Assembly: GCA_028826165.1 (NCBI GenBank)
Contig: JAPDFW010000099.1
Coordinates: 1-64,000, forward strand
Direction: 5' to 3'
DNA from: Anaeramoeba ignava
Lineage: Eukaryota; Metamonada; Anaeramoebidae
DNA: 64,000 bases
Position numbers and translations under genes: made by a program. A model generated the notes under the pieces. That model was given only the letters and a program-made list of their open reading frames with translations, made no database searches and was not told the DNA's origin. This document shows positions 9,884-20,900 of the stretch, one piece after another (positions within the stretch are counted from its first letter, which is position 1; the number at the start of each line of letters is the position of its first letter).

Positions 9884-12827
9884 TCGCAAAAAAAGAATAA
9901 GTAAACCACTTTCACCAAGTTCTCCTTTTAAAACATTAACAAGTTATACTGAAGATTTTTTTGATGAAGACAAAGAAATTCCAGATTTTCTTGATGATGC
10001 TCCTGATTGGAATCAATCAATCAAAAATCTAATGGAACAATTAAAACAAAATGAAACAAATATTGAAAAATATAATGAAATTATGGATTTAATTGGAAAT
10101 TTCCTTCAAACAGCAACTTATTGCGCTCAAACAATTATTGATGAATATCCATTGAAAAAATCAGATAAAACTTTTAAACCTCTATTCAAATCAAAAGAAA
10201 ATCATCAACTAAAAAAACAATTTCATCAACAAGAACATTTTGAAGATGATCAATTCCAAGAAATTCAATATGAATCCTCAGGACTAACTTTCAAATTTTA
10301 TCACAAATATAAACCAGAATTGGAAAATGAAGAACTTTCAATGAAAATGGCAAATCATTTGATTCAAAATGGAAAATTTATCCAAGAAGCAAATATTCTT
10401 GGAATTCAAATACCTTTACAATGTATTGTTGATTACAAAGGATTTAGAATGCATATCTCTGCAAAATTACCTCAAGATAAAGAATCTGTGAAATTAAAAG
10501 ATATTCAAAATTTGCAACTTAAACAAAAAATTGATTTACTTCTTCGAAAATATGGAATTGCAATGAATGATGAAATTATGGAATCAATTCAAGTTATTGA
10601 GCTTTCAGGAAATGAAAATTATTTGTTAAATGTTGAAAAATTTTTTCCAAATGAGAAATCAAAATCAAAATCAATTGAAATTAAAAATTTAAAGGAAAAT
10701 GTAGTCAATAGAATAAGACCAGAATTGCTTGTTGATATTATTAAAAATAACACAAATCAAAATGAAAATGATGATATCTCTCAAATTGCTTCTGATTACT
10801 TATTTTCAAATACTTTGCCTAATTTTATTTTACAAACAGATGATTTGAAAATTATCCCACTTGATTCTGAGGAATTGAAAAAAGAAATGCATAAAAATGG
10901 GATTAATATGAGGCATTTAGGAGTTCTTGCGAATTTGACTAAAATACCTCATGTTAGACAACTTTTGATGATTGATATGATTGCACGAATATGCAAAAAA
11001 ATTCTATTCCAACAATTAAGAAAAACAAGCAAAAGAATCAAGAATATTGAATCAAAAGAATTTCCTAATTTGGAAGTTACTGAATTTGACAAGAAAATTA
11101 TGGATTCAAAAGAAGAAACGGAAACAATATCAAACCAAAAGCAAATCGTTTTCCAAACACCCAATAAAAGCATCAAAAAGAATCTATTTTCGGAATTCAA
11201 CACACCTCAAAATCAAAAAACAATCAATCGGATTAACGATAATGTTTCAACAGTTGTTATTGATTTTTTCAATTTGGTTCTTGGATCTTCAGAGGAATGC
11301 GAAATGTACTGGAATTCTGTTTTGATTCCTTCAGTTGAAAAGAAATTTGGATTTTAAAATTGAGTATTTTCTTGTTCACAAACCAGCTTTATTTTTATCA
11401 ATGCAATATCACACTGGCGTTGAATTTCTTGATAGTGATGAATATGATTTCACAAAAGAATTACCAGTTGAAAAACAAGATTTTATTGCAATTCACCCAA
11501 AGCCAAAAGATATTTTATAATGAGAATATATTTGATGGAAAAATTCCAAGCAATTTAAATGAGCATAATCAAATGATCCAAAATTTGAACTTCAAGCTTT
11601 CTGTTCAGAAATCAATATATGGTATTGAGAACATGGAAGTATCACGAATACTAACAAAAACTATCAAATTTACATTTCGAACAAAAAGATTACTCAAACT
11701 CAATATTATGTGCAAATGCAGCACTTGGAGCTTCAAGAAAATTTCATGGTTTCATTTCTTTAACTTACTTGATTTTAATGAAAGCAAAATACCAAGTCGG
11801 AGACACTAAATCCGCCATTGAATGCTTCAAATACTCACTTGATGCAATACGGTTCCATTTGACAGAATATCATCCTTTATTAATCGATGCTTATAATGAA
11901 ATTGCTCATCTTTATCAAAGAGAAAATAATATCCAGTATGCTTTGAAATTTTATACAAAAGCACTTGAATTATCCAAAAAAGTTATTGGAATTGCTCATT
12001 CAAAAACAGCTTGGTGCTTTTTTTATGTTGGAGGATGTTATATCAAGACAAACAATTTTCAGGATGCTTTATCAAATTTGGAAAGTGGATTGGCTGTTAT
12101 TGATTCTTTATTTGGAAAGCAAAATTTTTCTGCTTCAATTTTCCATTTTATTATTTCCGAAATTTTGGTTTCAAAAGGAGATCTTTTAAAAGCAAAAGAG
12201 CACAATGAAAAAGTGATAGAAATCCAAAAAAACGCATTTAATTTGGTTCAGGAATTAAAACTCGAAAATGAAATTGTGAATAAAAACCAAATCCAAAATC
12301 AAGTTCAACATGAAATTGAAAGAGAATTTGAGGATATTTTTAAAGGAAGTGAAAAAGAGTATGGAAAATCAGAAATCAAAGTTATTCTTGTTAAAAGTAT
12401 TGTTCAAATGGGTTATATTTATGAAAAAATGGGAGAAAATTTAAAATCAAATGATTTTTATGAAGAAGCACTTTCATTTTTAAAGGAAATGGAAGAAGAA
12501 GACGATGAAATTCTTGAACAAATTCAATTCATAACAAGAGCAATTTTGAATTTAATTTTTAGAACACTTCCAATTGAAAAACAAGTTATTCTTGATAAGA
12601 TCAAATTGGAAGAAATTCAAGGAAAATCTCAAACTTTGAAATTTCCAATTACAAAAGAATTATTTGAAGATATTGTTGTTGAAATTTTTGGTCAAGATCA
12701 AATTAAGAAATATGTTTATGATTTGATTGAAGATTTTATTCAAAACGGAAATAAAGAAGCTTTGAAGAAGTTAAGATGCGTTTATTTAATTTCTAAAGGA
12801 GAAGATCTTTCCATGTTTGAAAATTAA
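9884..12827 (+). CDS. CLU (clustered mitochondria, CLU1/CLUH family) protein, frame-broken
   Basis: CLUH-family proteins bind nuclear mRNAs for mitochondrial proteins and affect mitochondrial distribution. The open frame starts at the acceptor near 9884; the ATG at 10032 lies inside conserved sequence (DDAPDWNQS precedes it). Visible motifs are VDYKGFRMHISAKLP, RPELLVDI, HKNGINMRHLGVLAN and the closing EECEMYWNSVLIPSVEKKFG of the central CLU domain. TPR-like helices follow (AIECFKYSLDAIRFHLTEYHP, ALKFYTKALELSKKVIG). Three frame jumps break the gene, near 11357, 11520 and 11655; the parts on either side remain in CLU order, so indels are more likely than separate genes. The usual N-terminal CLU ubiquitin-like region is absent and a PH exon lies upstream instead. 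The C-terminus is shorter than in animal CLUH. Confidence 0.8.
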
Positions 12828-12979
12828 AACAAAGCAAAATTAAGTAAAAAAAGCAAAAAAATTTTTGGAATAAAAAAAAAAGCAAAAAAAGTGGAACAAA
12901 ATTGGAACAAAATTTCTAACAAAAAAAAAATAATAAAATTTTAATTAAAAATTATTTAATTTCTTTTTCATTTTTCAAT

Positions 12980-13954
12980 TCATTTTTGTCTTCTTGATTG
13001 ATGAAGTTGATTATCAAAAGGTGAAGAATTTTTATGTTTTCTTTCATGTTTTCTTTCATGTTTTCTTGAATGATAATTATGATAATTATGATAATTATGA
13101 TGATTTCTTGAATGATGTTTATTTTTGTGATTTTCAATTTTTTCTTTTATATTTTCATTTTTAATTAGATTTGAAATATTTTTTGTTTGTATTTCTTTTT
13201 CTTTTTCTTTTTCTTTTTCTTTTTCTTTATCTTTTTCTTTTTCTATTAATTCCTTTAATTGTTCTCTTTCATTTATTTCAATTTTTTCACGTTTTTTTTG
13301 TAATTCTTGTTGAATTCTATCGTGTTCATCCTTTTATAATTTTAAAATGAATTTTGATTTTAATTTTAAAATGAATTTTAATTTTAATTTTAATTTTAAT
13401 TTTAATTTTAATTTTAAAATGAATTTTAATTTTAAAATGAAATTTGATTTTAAAATTTTAAATCACTTTTTGTTGTTTAATTTCAAGCTTTGTTTGATTA
13501 AGTAAAGAAGAAGGAATTCCACCGACACTATTTTGAGCATCAAGAAGCATTCTCCAGAGTTCTTTCATAAACTGGCCAGTATCTCTATCCATAAAGCCAG
13601 TAAGTTGAACTTGCATTTGTTTTGGATCAGGAAATCGCGTTTCTTCAAGAAGCGCAATTGCAAATTCAGCTAAAACTTCATCTTCAATTACTAAATCATA
13701 TATTTTCTGTGTGATCCATGGAATCACACTTTCTAATTTGATTTTTTTCATGTCTACTTGCTTATTAAATATTTTCGGAAATTTTATTGTTTCTATTAAT
13801 TTTTTATCTTTATTTGTAAATCTTCCATCTTGTTCAAAAGAAGTTCCCTTTTATTTTGTTTTGATTTGTGTTTTTAATCCAAATTTATATTTTATTTTTT
13901 TCATTTGAAAATTTTTAATTGGAAAAAAAATTTACTCTAAAAAGAATCACTCAT
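12980..13954 (-). CDS. SRRM1: SRRM1-like PWI-domain splicing protein
   Basis: SRRM1/SRm160 is a splicing coactivator whose N-terminal PWI domain binds nucleic acid. Three exons are read on the minus strand: 13954-13936, 13847-13467 and 13330-12980. Exon 2 gives GTSFEQDGRFTNKDKKL, then KLESVIPWITQKIYDLV with the Pro-Trp-Ile signature, then MQVQLTGFMDRDTGQFMKEL and GGIPSSLL, matching SRRM1 in order. Exon 3 is a charged Lys/Glu helix followed by a His/Arg/Ser tail (HSRKHERKHERKH). Exons 2 and 3 are in phase. Exon 1 reads MSDSF and would give the expected MSDSFFRGTS only with seven T instead of the five present, a two-base shortfall. Expected length is about 250 aa, far shorter than animal SRRM1, with a reduced RS region. 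Confidence 0.8.
13331..13466 (-). repeat. Intron 2 of the SRRM1-like gene, TTTTAA-type array
   Basis: A 136-bp intron with GTGATT donor and AAAAG acceptor on the minus strand, filled with short units of AAAATT/AAATTCATTTT type. It separates two in-phase exons. Confidence 0.7.
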
Positions 13955-14221
13955 AATTTAAAAAAAGAAAAAGAAAAAAATGAAAAAAAAAAATGGAAAA
14001 AAAAAAACTTTTTTTTAATTTGAAATTTTTTCATTTTTAATAAATAAAACTCTTAAGTTCTTTTCATTTCTTTTCAAAATAATAATTTTTTAAAAAAATC
14101 TATCAAAAAAATTAATTAAAAAAAAAATTTTTTATTTCTTTTTTTTTTCATTTTTTTTTGTGTTATTTTTGACTTTTTCTTTTAAATATTTTATTTTTTT
14201 TGGATAATTCAATTTATAAAA
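13955..14221. promoter_or_regulatory. Divergent promoter region between the SRRM1-like and Sec14-like genes
   Basis: No gene seen. The 267 bp separates two divergent starts. Read toward either gene it has long T-tracts with CAT (TTTTTTTCATTTTTTTTT near 14140-14160 on +; the mirror image at 13970-14000 on -), consistent with two back-to-back promoters of the type seen elsewhere in the window. Confidence 0.4.
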
Positions 14222-17200
14222 ATGAATGAAAACGAATCAAATAAATCAAATTTAACATCTGACAGTAGCATTTACAGTTCTGAAAAAGAAAAAGGAAAAA
14301 GAAAAGAAATTGAAAAAGAAACTGATGATGAAAAACAAAAAGAAAGAAAAAAAGGATTTGAAACTGAAACTGAAACTGATGATGAAATTCAAAAAGAAAG
14401 AGAGAAAGAAAAAATTGCAAAAAAACAAAAAACTGAAGAACTTTTAAAGAAATATAAACCTCGTCCTGGTTTTCTTGGTAATTTAAATGAAAAACAAGAA
14501 GAAGTAAAAAATTTTTTATTTAAATTTAAAATTAAAAAAAAAATTGATCAATAAAAATTTAATTATAAAAAAACCAAACATAAACATAAAATAAACATAA
14601 ATATAAATATAAATATAAATAAAATATAAATATAAACATAAAATAAACATAAATATAAATATAAATATAAATATAAATATAAATATACTATAAATATAAA
14701 TATAACCAAATATAAATATAAATATAAAATATAAATATAAAATATAAATATAAATATAAAATATAAATATAAACATAAACATAAATATAAATATAAATAT
14801 AAAATATAAATATAAAATATAAATATAAAATATAAATATAAATATAAATATAAATATAAATATAAATATAAATATAAATATTAAAAAAAAAAATAAAATA
14901 AATCAAAATATAAATATAAATATAAATATTAAATATAAATATAAATATAAATATAAATATAAATATAAATATAAATATAAATATAAATATAAATATAAAT
15001 ATAAATATAAATATAAATATAAATATAAATATAAATATAAATATAAATATAAATATAAATCTAAATATAAATATAAATATAAATATAAATATAAATCTAA
15101 ATATAAATCTAAATATAAATCTAAATCTAAATCTAAATCTAAATCTAAATATAAATATAAATCTAAATATAAATATAAATTCAGGCATTAAAACAATTAA
15201 GAAAAAAAGTAGAAGATGTTTTACCTGTGTTTCAAGGAGATTATAAAGAACAAGAAACTGATTCATATTTATTACGTTATCTTCGAGGAGCTCAATTTGA
15301 TTTAGAAAAAGCAGAAATTTTCATTAGAAATGAAATTAAATGGAGAGCAGAAAAAAAACCAGAATTAATTACAAAAGAATCAGTTCTTGAAGAATTTAAA
15401 ACAATGAAATTTTATAATTCTGGAGTTGATAAAGAAGGTAGACCTGTTTTAATTGTTGAAGTAGCTAGACACAAAAAAAACAGAACTACAAGTGAAGAAA
15501 TGATTAATTTGATGATTTATGTTACTGAAAATGCAATTAGCAAGTAATTATTTGTTAAATTCAATATTCAATTCAATTTAATATTCAATTCTATATTTAA
15601 TATTCAATATTCAATATTCAATATTTAATTCAATATTCAATTTATTCAATATTTAATTCAATATTCTATATTTAATTCAATATTCAATTCAATATTCAAT
15701 ATTCAATAAATTTAATTCAATATTAAATTCAAAATCTAAATATTCAAAATTTAAACCCAATTCAAAATAAATACTTACCCAATATTCAATTTAAATTCAA
15801 ATCTAATTAAATATTCAATTAAAATATAAATATTCAAATTCAGGCATTAAAATATTTAAGAAAAAATAGAAGATGTTTTTACCTGTATTTCAAGGAGATT
15901 ATAAAGAATTCACAAGAAATTGATTCATATTTAATACGTTATTCGAGGAGCCTCAATTCAATATTTAGAAATTATTCAGAAATATTCAATAGAAATGAAA
16001 TTAAATGGACCCAATTCACCAGAAAAACCATTCAATATTCATTACAATTCAAGAATTAATTCAATATTCACCAATAATCAATATAAAAACAATGAAATTT
16101 TATATTTCAATATTCATGGAATTGATAATATTTAACCCAATATTCAATATTTGTTTTAATATTTATTCAATATTCTAGACACAATTTTCAATATTTAATT
16201 TAATATTCAATATTCAACCAATTATTGAAAATTCAATTCAATATTCAATTCAATTCAATTCAATATTTAAATTCAATATTCACCAATATTCAATATTCAA
16301 TATTCAATATTCAATATTCAATCCAATATTCAATATTTCAATTCAATATTCAATTCACGTTATTCATATTCACCCAATATTTAATTCAATTCATATTCAA
16401 TATTCAATATATTCATTCAATATTCAATATTCAATTCAATATTCAATCAATATTAATTCAATATTCATTCAATATTCAATATTCAATATTCAATATTCAT
16501 TCCAATATTCAATATTTAATTCAATTCAATTCAATATTCAATATTTCAATTCAATTCAATCCAATTCAATTCAATATTTAATTTAATTCAATTCAATTCA
16601 ATTCAATATTCAAATTTCTTTTTATAAATTTAATTCAAATTTCTTTTCTTAGAATGGAATATCCTATTGAAAATGTAACAATCATTTTTAATGTTAAAAA
16701 TATGGGATGGTCAAATTTTGATTATTCTGGTTCCAAAGAAGGTGCTTTCATTTTAATGAATTATTATGTTGAAAGACTTGGAAAATTATTTTTCATTAAT
16801 ATGGGTTGGATTTTTTCAACTTTGTATAAAATTGGGAAATCATGGATTGATCCAGAAACTCAAACAAAAAGTAAATTTTAAAAATTTTAAAAATTTTAAA
16901 AATTTTAAAAATTCTTAAAAATTTTAATTTTGCTTTTTAGTTTTTCTTGAAATCAAATTTTCTTGATACTTTTAAAAACAATATATTGATGAAGATTCTA
17001 TTCCTAAATCTCTTGGTGGAAAATTCCCAGATCCAAAACCAATTCCAAAAAGAAAAACAAAAACAACTTCAAGAAGAAAAAAAAGAAAAAGAAAAGAAAG
17101 AAAAAGAAAAGAAAGAAAAAGAAGAAAAAGTAAATACAAATCAGAAATCAAAAAGTTTTTCTTCAGATAAAGATAATAAACATGATTCTGATGATGATTC

Positions 17201-17240
17201 TGATGATTTCGAAAGTATGCAAAGTGATGATGAAAAATAA
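14222..17240 (+). CDS. Sec14-like CRAL-TRIO lipid-transfer protein
   Basis: Exons: 14222-14503, 15185-15543, 16653-16870 and 16941-17240. Exon 1 is a charged Lys/Glu extension ending KPRPGFLGNLNEKQEE. Exon 2 joins in phase and gives the CRAL-TRIO N helices (DSYLLRYLRGAQFDLEKAEI) and the start of the lipid-binding fold (GVDKEGRPVLIVEVA). Exon 3 continues it (YPIENVTIIFNVKNMGWSNF, MNYYVERLGKLFFINMGWIF, IGKSWIDPETQTK). Exon 4 should read YIDEDSIPKSLGGKFPDP, but one-base homopolymer breaks are needed at about 16941 and 16977. An acidic Ser/Asp tail follows. Sec14 proteins exchange phosphatidylinositol and phosphatidylcholine between membranes; ligand choice cannot be read here. Intron 2 contains a decayed copy of exon 2. 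Confidence 0.8.
14504..15184 (+). repeat. Sec14-like intron 1, AAATAT hexamer array
   Basis: A 681-bp intron with GTAAAA donor and TTCAG acceptor, made almost only of AAATAT units, with AAATCT variants clustered in the last 130 bp. The flanking exons join in phase 0. Confidence 0.9.
15544..16652 (+). repeat. Sec14-like intron 2, AATATTCAATTC array
   Basis: A 1.1 kb intron with GTAATT donor and TTTCTTAG acceptor, built from irregular AATATTCA/ATTCAATT units. The same motif family fills the CKS1 intron at 56742-57574. Its middle part (15843-16190) is a recognisable ruined copy of exon 2. Confidence 0.85.
15843..16190 (+). pseudogene. Ghost copy of Sec14-like exon 2, interrupted by the intron repeat motif
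   Basis: Starting with the acceptor and first codons (TTCAGGCATTAAAA), this stretch follows exon 2 (from 15185) in order. Shared islands include TTTCAAGGAGATTATAAAGA, ATTCATATTTA..ACGTTAT, AGAAATGAAATTAAATGGA, AAAACAATGAAATTTTATA and CTAGACACA. Between the islands, exon sequence is replaced or displaced by ATTCAATATTCA-type units. It has stops and frame breaks and cannot encode the domain. It is a local tandem duplication of the 3' end of intron 1 plus exon 2. Confidence 0.8.
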
Positions 17241-17998
17241 AAATAAGATTTTAAGAAAAAATGATTGAATCAAATTTTTTAAAAAGAAAAAAATTTAAGT
17301 TTAAAAGAAAAAGCAATTTAAAATTTTTTTTTTTTTTAGATTCATTTCAATTTCATTTCAATTCCAAAATCAATTCCATTTTTTTTTTTGCTTTTTTTTT
17401 TTATTTCATCAATCCAAATTAAAAGAAAAAAAAAAGATTAAATGAAGAAGAAATTTTTAATTTTGATTTTAATTTATTTTAAATTTGATTTTAAATTTGA
17501 TTTTGATTTTAATTTTAATTTTAATTTTGATTTTGATTTTGATTTAGATTTTGATTTTGATTTTAATTTTAATTTTAATTTTAATTTTAAATTTAATTTT
17601 AATTTTAATTTTGATTTTGATTTTGATTTTGATTTTGATTTTAATTTAGATTTTGATTTTGATTTTGATTTTGATTTTAATTTTAAATTTGATTTTAATT
17701 TTGATTTTGATTTTAATTTTGATTTTGATTTTAATTTTAATTTTGATTTTAATTTTAATTTTAAATTGATTTTAATTTTGATTTTAATTTTAAATTTGAT
17801 TTTAATTTTGATTTTAATTTTGATTTAGATTTTGATTTTAATTTTAATTTTGATTTTGATTTTAATTTTGATTTTAATTTTAAATTTGATTTTAATTTTG
17901 ATTTTTATTTTTGATTTTAATTTTGATTTTGAATTTTAAATTGATTTTGATTTTGATTTTGATTTTGATTTTAAATTGATTTTGATTTTGATTTTGAT
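17241..17998. repeat. Intergenic region dominated by a TTTTGA/TTTTAA hexamer array
   Basis: 17241-17440 is AT-rich 3' flank of the Sec14-like gene with T-tracts around a GC dinucleotide (TTTTTTTTTGCTTTTTTTTT near 17385). 17450-17998 is a hexamer array mixing TTTTGA and TTTTAA, running up to the stop codon of the minus-strand p101-like gene. Stop-free frames in it encode only Asp/Asn-Phe or Leu-Ile alternation and are not believed. Confidence 0.9.
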
Positions 17999-20900
17999 TC
18001 AAATAGCAAAAGGAACAAAAACAGCAACAGTAAAAGAAAGAGGATTATTGTTTAAATCTTTAAGAGGAGAAATTCTAATTTTAGAAAAAGGACCAAGAGA
18101 AGTATGGTCAACAGAAATAGAAAAAGGTTTTTGAGATTCAATTTCCAACTGACTAATATGAAGGGGAACAATAACATTGATATCCCTATCATGTTTTTTT
18201 GCTTTTGAAATTCTTTTATCTTGTTCACTAGTGACCAAATAGCATTCCAAAGAGCGGTTAAAAGGGCAAGCAACATAACCAGATTCAGCAGAAGAGGGGA
18301 TATTTTTGACAATAACGGAATAGTAAGTACCTTGAGAAGTGGGGGATACTTTATAAGGAATTCCGTCAGGATTGATGTCGATCCATTTGAGAGATAAATC
18401 AAGATAAGTGATCCTATTCCGCGTGTCTTTGGGGGCAAGAACATGGACGTTTTGAATAAATGGAATTGTGATATCTGGAGCTGTTTCCACATTGGGACGC
18501 GGCGGTTTTTTCCAGCATTCGCATGTGTAAATGGTTATTTCTAAGTATTGATGAGCATTGCGGAAATATCCTTCTATTGTTTCAAAAAGAAGATCTCCTT
18601 GTGTCGGGTTTTCAAATGTGGATTTTGTTGTTTTTCCTTTTTCGGGAAGTGATAATCCAGGTAAAACCCCTTTTTCTTGGATGTTCATCGTCAGAATGTT
18701 TGATGTTTGTGCGCCGATATTCGGTTCTTCTGTTAGTGAAGGAATTAGTTTAAATGGTATTTGACTCCTTAAATTTACGTTTCTATGATATATTCCATCA
18801 TATACTGATAAATATCTAGAAACTCGACAATCTTCACCAATTGGAACTAAATAGAAAATGAATTGTATTTTTCAATTTCAAGAGTTTTATCAAGTTAAAC
18901 TTTTGCAGAATATTTTAAATATTATAAATTTTAATTTTAATAAATTTTAATTTTAATAAATATTAATTTTAATAATAAATTTAATTTTAAAAAGGATATT
19001 TGTTTTTTCCATAAATGCATTTTTAGATAATTTTAGACACGCATAAGTAATCAAAATTTGTTGAATTGTTCCATCATTTCCTGCAATACAAATTTTAAGT
19101 GTTGGACTTCATTGTTTTTTTTTTTGTTTTAAAAAAATCAATCATAAATATATTTAAATTCTTAAAAAATTAAAATTATTTCCTACTTAAAATTTGGAAT
19201 ATCTTTATATTGAGCTTCAATATTAGTAAGTTCTTTTTCAAATTCTTGAGTAAAAGGTAATTTAGGAAACATATGTGGCTTAGCAGTAAAATTTGAAATT
19301 GATCCTTGTGGAGGAATAATAAAATGATTAATAGAAAGTGGACCCAATCTATTAAATATTTTAGTTTGAATTTTAGAGTTTAAAGAAATTTTGTTTTAAA
19401 AATTGCTTTTTCTTTTTGTTTATAATTTTCCAACCTTGAATTGGTACTTCTTCAGTCCAATATTCATCTTTCATAATTGACTTTTTCAAATTTTTGTTGA
19501 TAAAGACACCCTGAATTCTTTTTAATTTTACTTAATAATGGCATAAATCTGTTATTTAAAATTTCTGTTCTTTTGTTCTGCTGATTTTTTTTTGTGTCAT
19601 TTTGACAACTTCATTAACAGTATTCATAACAACTGAGAAATAATAATCAATTTCACTTGAATCAATGCATTGCTCAAGAGAATGTAAATGTGGAATATTT
19701 CCAAATGAACTCAGTAAAGTGTCTAAAATTTTTCATTTTGAGTTTTTCATTTTAAATTTTTCATTTTAAATTTTTCATTTAATTTAATAAACTACGTTTT
19801 AATAAATGAATTTTCATGATCTCTTCTGGAATATCTTCTGAAATTCTTGTTCCAAGAACAGATGAAAATATTAATCCTTTTTGGGAATGAAACATCAATA
19901 AAAAGATAATGAAAAGTTAAACAATCCAAATTTTCTTTTGCTATTTCTGGATTTTTCTTCCACAAATCTTTTGCCTTTAAAAGTTGACCAGGAACTTTAA
20001 TTCTTCTTCAATTATTCCAAGTGTTTCCTAAAAATAAAAATAATTTTTCAATTTGATTTAAATTCAAAAATTCCTTTGTTTTTGCTTGGAATTTACTTGA
20101 GCGAATGTTCCATATGGATTGGGTGATAAAAAGTAAATTTCTTAATACTTTTCTGTATGATTTTAGCAGTTCTCGATTTGTTATTGGATACTGATATATC
20201 ATTTTGTTTTTGTTTTTGTTTTTGATAAATAATAATAAAATATTAAATTTTCTTTTTCTTTTGAAGTAAATTTTCTAAAATAAATCATACAATTGCAATT
20301 AATGATTGAAGAAGCCACAATGTTGCTAATAATTTTGAATTTTCTTTGTATACTTTAAGGAAAAAAAGTAAAGTATCATAAATTGTATCAACATATTTTC
20401 CCGAATATAATAACTTGCGAATATAAAGGTAAATCAATCCATAAGAATCTGTTTTAAATAATGCATTTTAATTTAATTTTTAAATAATAAATTTTAATTG
20501 AATTTTTAAATAATAAATTTTAATTTAAGTTTTAAATAATAAATTTTAATTTAAGTTTTAAATAATAAATTTTAATTGAATTTTTAAATAATAAATTTTA
20601 ATTGAAATATTCTACATTCTTCAATTGGAAGATTTGGTGGAATTTTAGGAAATCCAATAATTCCTGTATAATTTTGAACAGATACACAAAGATCAAGAAA
20701 ACGAATTAATGATTGTTTTGATTCTCGATAAGGTGGTGAAAGAAATTGAATTAGTTCAGTTTTAATATTTTTAGTTCCACATATTGGATCTGTAGTACAA
20801 AGTGTTTGTGTTTTTCCAGGTAATAAATCAATATTACATTTCCAGATCTTGTAAATATTATCCAAATGTTCAACATTTTCAAAGGAATAAAATAATGCAA

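Noticed and set aside
12952-13137. Minus-strand ORF with poly-Ile run
   Set aside because: It is a frame shadow of SRRM1-like exon 3; the in-phase frame there encodes the His/Arg/Ser tail.
14516-15266. Phe-Ile repeat ORFs on the minus strand
   Set aside because: They are the reverse reading of the AAATAT array in Sec14-like intron 1.
18052-18764. Overlapping ORFs on both strands near 18-18.7 kb
   Set aside because: They are shadows of the p101-like last exon, which alone shows conserved blocks.
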